From positions 1 through 64,000 of the forward strand of contig JAQGBZ010000323.1 of NCBI GenBank assembly GCA_034687125.1: DNA of 64,000 nt, read 5' to 3'. Origin of the DNA: Neelides folsomi (taxonomy: Eukaryota > Arthropoda > Collembola > Neelipleona > Neelidae). A model generated the notes under the pieces. It did no database searches. It saw only the letters and a list, made by a program, of their open reading frames with translations, and was not told where the DNA came from. The position numbers were made by a program, and so were the translations under genes. Shown here piece by piece: positions 59,801 to 64,000 of the stretch (the stretch's first letter is position 1; each line of letters begins with the position of its first letter).

Positions 59801-60677
59801 GGGCCGCCCACGACCTTCACGCCAACCCAGACACTCACCGTTGTCTGAACATTTATTACTGAATTACTAGCGGGAATTTTCAATTTTAAATGTTTACTTG
59901 ACTCCCTCGCTCCTCTCCGCATGCTCTCGTAAAGCGTCTTTGAATCTTCGTACAAATATTTGAGGAATTTCCCTTCTTTCGCATCTTTGCAGAATCGAGA
60001 ATTTCGAATCATCTCAGGACCCTAAAAACCGCCATTTTAATTCAAATCACTTTCATATTAACATTCAAATGGTGTTTTAACCGCATCTTTTAAAATCATA
60101 AGAGATACGTGCTTTGTACATACGTGTCTAATACAACACACATGAATTATCCAATGATTAATCCATGTAAATTACTTAATTTTGGAATAATGGTTAAATA
60201 TCGAAAAGCATCCATTATACGTAAATTATATAAATTATATTAAATGAAAATATCTTTTTTGATATTATTTTTTGTATGTGTATAAATCAAACAAATTAAC
60301 TAAGGAATGAAAGCGAAAAGAAGAATAACAAAAAGAGAAATAAGATTTGTTTATTTATTCTAGAAAGCTTGTTCAAATAAACAGTAGAAGAGCAATAAAA
60401 GAATACATTGTTCTTAAAATAAATATTTAAATCCAAAGCGCATTTCTTATTTAGATTTCGCAATATGACATACATTATTAATTAAACAATTTCATTAAAT
60501 TGCAATATAAAAATATAATTACAAAAATGGAGTTAAAGACAAAAATTCAATTTTTCACCGAAATGAGCATAAATCAAAGAAAAAAAAGCTTACGATGATT
60601 GTATCCGATTGATTTGTGAGATCTACAGGAGTTCTGATTGGTTCCGTTGTGCAACATCCTCCCCCGCACCCGCACAT
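56841..60677 (-). CDS. Acsl: Long-chain acyl-CoA synthetase (ACSL1/5/6-like)
   Basis: Activates long-chain fatty acids to acyl-CoA with ATP; ER or outer mitochondrial membrane enzyme. About ten exons from the ATG at 60677 (exon 1, 60677-60594, encodes a Cys/Gly-rich N-terminus, MCGCGGGCC) to the stop at 56841. Blocks in order: [70 protein letters not shown], the AMP-binding loop [58 protein letters not shown] (family signature), [20 protein letters not shown] and [12 protein letters not shown]. The loop, normally TSGTTGxPKG, reads [10 protein letters not shown], keeping the Lys and most small residues. N-terminal cysteines could be acylation sites in place of the usual membrane helix; that is inference. 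Confidence 0.92.
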
Positions 60678-62496
60678 CTTGAGGCAATTAACTCAACTTC
60701 ACCAATTCACTTTTTTATATTGATTATCACGGATTGGAAAATTAATCAAATGATCCACATGTCTCGGGGTAAAAGAATACGGTAAAGTTAAATCTGATGT
60801 TTAATAAGGAGGTGTGTGTTAATTAGTGTTGATTGTAGAAGGGACGTTTAATAAATAAGATAAGGTTGGGGCAAAGGGGCGGTGATGTTCAGAGTGGTCG
60901 TGGCGGAGGAAGAACATCTTCCTATTATAATTATAGTTCTTCGGAGAGCCAAGCTGAGAGGCAGCCAAGAATTTGCGGATCTCCCATGGAGGAGAAATGT
61001 ATTTAAAATAGTCAGCTCGGAAGCTCCTTGTGACTCCCAACATTATTGCGTAATCTGCGTGGGGGTTTAATGCTCTTCTTCTAATTTACTTCTCTCGCCG
61101 CGACGAGAGTCATATGGAGACGATGAGGGACCAAATGGCTTCTTTTATTATTTTAACTTTCTTCTTTCACTACAAGATCAACACAAGAAATATAGAGCCA
61201 TGCCTTGTAATAGATTTATGTACAACAATGTCGATCAGTCCATCATAAATCATCGTGTTCACAAATCAATCAGCATAACTCTTTTCGTGTTCATTATTGT
61301 ATAATAATAACTACGTTGTATCTACAAGTAGGAACATTATGAATATTGTATACTGATTGTGAGTAGTATGTAGTTTCGCTTATTTTTATAATATTTTAGA
61401 TAATGCATTATGTATTTACTATATATACATACGTACATACTTACAAAAAATGACAAAACATTGGCATGTAACCCATTGTTAGTTTAAATTGTATGTTTTT
61501 AATTTAAAACATAAATATTATTGCAGAGAAAATTTTGTATATTTATTATATTTAAATTTAAGATTTTCAGCTAACTTACTAATTAGAAATTTACAACAGC
61601 GTTGTTGATACATTTGTAAGCATGTACGAAAATATTAATTATTTATTTATTTTGTATGCAATGTTTATGTTGTAATACTTGTAAAAACAAGGATAATGTA
61701 AAACACATTCCATAACATAACAAATATAAATATAATAACAAATATCCTACAAGTTTTAATAATTGTATCTTGATTATGAATCAGAATCATGTAAGTAATT
61801 ATTGTATGAATAATGTATAATAAAAGCCTATTTATTATTAGAGTTATTAGAATAAGCTAAACAATACAGAATTTGTAATGTTAATACGGTACATTACGTG
61901 TATGTAAATTTGTAGTTATATTTAATACAATAAAAAATAGAAGAAGATGCAGAATGCATAATGTTAAATTTTCTGTTTGTTATATTTTTATTTAATGAGC
62001 TATAAGAGACGGCTAATTAATTTTAATTTTCAAATTGTTAAATAGAAAGGTGAGCGAATTTTTGTGTTTGTTCATTTGCAGAGCTTTGGTTGATTGCCTT
62101 CTTCCTCTGACTGTTCACATTGGATGCAGCTCAAGGCCATCTTCAAGCGGAATCACAAGAAACGTATTAAAGACCCTCAATCCACTTTTACTCCAATTTA
62201 CATGAACTTGATGTTAAAATAACATGGGCAGCTATCCATATCTCAACCATGTCATTTGGAAATAAAGGTAAAATATAATCTATAAGTAGATTGATGATGA
62301 AAAACTCGTTTTTATTTTTCCTCTTCACCTTTAGACATTTCCTTTATTATTATACAATAATTCACATATACAGGTAGATTTGTACTTTTTAGTCTCATTG
62401 TTTATCTTCATTTATGATGTTCAATAAACTCAACAAAGGAGGAGGATTTTTATTATTAGAATCGAGTAGTGTTCTTTCAGACTCCAAACTCTCACA
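60678..62496. other. Intergenic between divergent acyl-CoA synthetase and lipase genes
   Basis: About 1.8 kb. Sequence near 60830-61130 is less AT-rich and holds purine- and pyrimidine-rich patches; it probably includes the synthetase promoter. A block at about 62080-62240 is again GC-richer but has no recognisable exon. No RNA gene seen. Confidence 0.45.
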
Positions 62497-64000
62497 ATGA
62501 TAGCTTTAAATTTTAAAATAATTATTTGCAGTGTTTTTATTTGGAATTGGTTCAGTTGCACAGAAGGATTTTTCAGGAGATTCAATAATAGAAATAATAA
62601 AGCTGACCAGGAAGATTCAAATCTCAGACTTGTGAATTAATTTTAATAATTTTCATTTAAAATGACATTTAATAAAAATTACAATTATATAAAATTGAAT
62701 TTATTGTTTAGCCTGCTTTGTGTATCAAGTACGGATATGAAAGTGAAAGCCATCAAGTTGAGTCACAAGATGGATATTTGCTTTTATTGCATAGAATTCC
62801 GCGTCCTGACAAACCACCAGTTGTTCTTTTTCATGGAATTCTTGGAAGCTCAAAAGAATGGTTTCTTCCCATTGATGAATCACCAAAATCTTCTTTGGGC
62901 AAATATACTTTATTTTATTTATAATTTCACAATAAGATATATAGAAGTATTTAATTGATATTTAAGCTAATTAAATTAAATATTTTTCGAATCCAGGATT
63001 TTTATTAGCAGACGCCGATTTTGACGTTTGGATTTTTAATACAAGAGGCAATCATTATTCCCAAGGACATAAAAATTTAAGTTTGAATTCTAAGGACTTT
63101 TGGGATTTTAGGTTAAAAACTTAAATTTTTAACTAAACTTATCTTAAATTGCTTTCAATAATCTTATTATTTTTATTTTTAATCACCTACTTCTAAATTA
63201 TTGAATTAAACAGTATTGACGAACAAGCAGAATTTGACGTTCCCGCCACAATTGACTACATTTTGAAAACAACGAATAAAAATAAGCTTTCATTTATTGG
63301 ATATTCACTCGGGACTTTTTTATTTGTTCGCGGAATGGCGGAAAATCCAATTTATAACGAAAAAATAAATTTATTCATTGGCTATGCTCCAGCAGCTTCA
63401 TTGGGAAATATGTCTTCGCCAATTGTATCGTATTTATCAAGATTCGCAAACCCAGAACAAGTGAGTTAAAATAATTTGATTTAATGGTATTGCCTAATAC
63501 AATTAAATTAAATTAAATACTAAATTATTATTTTTATAAATCCATTAAAATTCTCCTTTATTATTTTCTAGCCTTTAAAAAGCGTTCTTGATATAATCGG
63601 AAACGGGAAAATTCTCCCGCTTAAATTTCAGCCCTATGTGAAAACCTTATGGAAATTATTTTGCGGGAATTCTCGTTTACTATTATGTAATTCTATAATG
63701 TACATGTATTCTGGATATTCACCTGGCAAAATAAATAATGTAAAAGAATCAAATCATAAAAATTCAATACAATATAAAATAATATTTTATATAAAATTAT
63801 TTAAATTAAATATTTAAAAATTATAATTAATTTTATGATTAGGACATTTGGGATATTTTTCTTGGAGAAGCTCCTTCAGTAACTTCTTCGCGAACTTTAG
63901 TTCAACTTTTACAATGGAAACGAGTGAATGAATCTAAAGCAATTAAATATGATTATGGAATTGAAGCGAATTTGTTCATTTATGGAAATGAATCTCCTCC
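62497..64000 (+). CDS. Acid lipase (lysosomal/gastric lipase family), 3' end outside window
   Basis: Secreted or lysosomal triacylglycerol or cholesteryl-ester hydrolase of the alpha/beta fold. Exons 62497-62631, 62712-62898, 62997-63111, 63214-63460, 63572-about 63738 and 63843 to the edge. Exon 1 gives a signal peptide ([16 protein letters not shown]) followed by an Arg/Asn-rich linker. Then [20 protein letters not shown] (the family's N-terminal block), [15 protein letters not shown] (oxyanion His-Gly), [36 protein letters not shown], and the nucleophile elbow FIGYSLGT, where acid lipases usually have GHSQG. GYAPAA follows. The Asp and His of the triad lie beyond the window. Intron 2 starts with GC (G|GCAAAT) because no GT gives a usable frame. 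Confidence 0.88.

Noticed and set aside
1-64000. CRISPR arrays, rRNA or tRNA genes
   Set aside because: No spaced identical repeats, rRNA-like blocks or convincing tRNA A/B boxes were found on either strand.
1-64000. LTR retroelements or viral insertions
   Set aside because: No reverse transcriptase, capsid or envelope motifs and no long direct terminal repeats were seen; all mobile elements found are plain DNA transposons or MITEs.

Overview
The window is eukaryotic nuclear DNA, AT-rich, with short introns (mostly 50-150 bp), GT-AG splice sites and a few GC-AG ones, AATAAA poly(A) signals and TATA boxes. The gene content points to an arthropod, probably a hexapod: a Dpr-type two-Ig neuronal surface protein, a half-size ABC transporter of the arthropod ABCG23-like/ABCH type, a serine protease homologue, secreted lipocalin and beta-trefoil proteins, and a PDGF/VEGF-receptor-like tyrosine kinase. 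I cannot fix the order or species.

Layout. 0.8-7.6 kb (+): two paralogous peptide-type GPCRs with the same intron positions flank a free-standing saccharopine dehydrogenase (the C-terminal half of AASS). 7.8-13.1 kb (-): two related secreted beta-trefoil genes around a lipocalin; the first lacks its 5' half, and a decayed MULE transposon lies where that half should be. 13.6-17.4 kb (-): an 11-exon ABC half transporter. 19.9-21.4 kb (+): a catalytically dead serine protease homologue, convergent with (21.6-25.6 kb, -) an Ig-domain receptor tyrosine kinase whose kinase domain looks inactive. 25.6-28.4 kb: intergenic, with a 959-bp hAT-type element. 28.4-30.0 kb (+): DHRS6/BDH2-like dehydrogenase with a mariner remnant in intron 2, convergent with a vesicular amine transporter-like MFS gene (30.4-32.5 kb, -). 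36.1-39.8 kb (+): dpr gene. 39.8-56.8 kb: a 17-kb gene-poor tract. 56.8-60.7 kb (-): a long-chain acyl-CoA synthetase. 62.5 kb to the right edge (+): an acid lipase, cut by the window end.

The genes do not form an operon or one pathway. Several share a theme of extracellular or membrane function (GPCRs, lipocalin, trefoils, protease homologue, receptor kinase, dpr, lipase) and several touch lipid handling (ABC transporter, lipocalin, acyl-CoA synthetase, acid lipase).

The least explained feature is the gene-poor land around dpr (about 34-57 kb). By eye it holds a series of relatively GC-rich islands of 150-450 bp that almost always run purine-rich to pyrimidine-rich on the plus strand, a self-complementary arrangement without a coding explanation. 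Other points of note are the apparent loss of catalytic residues in the protease homologue and the receptor kinase, the saccharopine dehydrogenase without its lysine-ketoglutarate reductase partner, and three GC-AG introns. Exon borders below were derived by hand from reading frame and splice consensus and may be off by a base in places.
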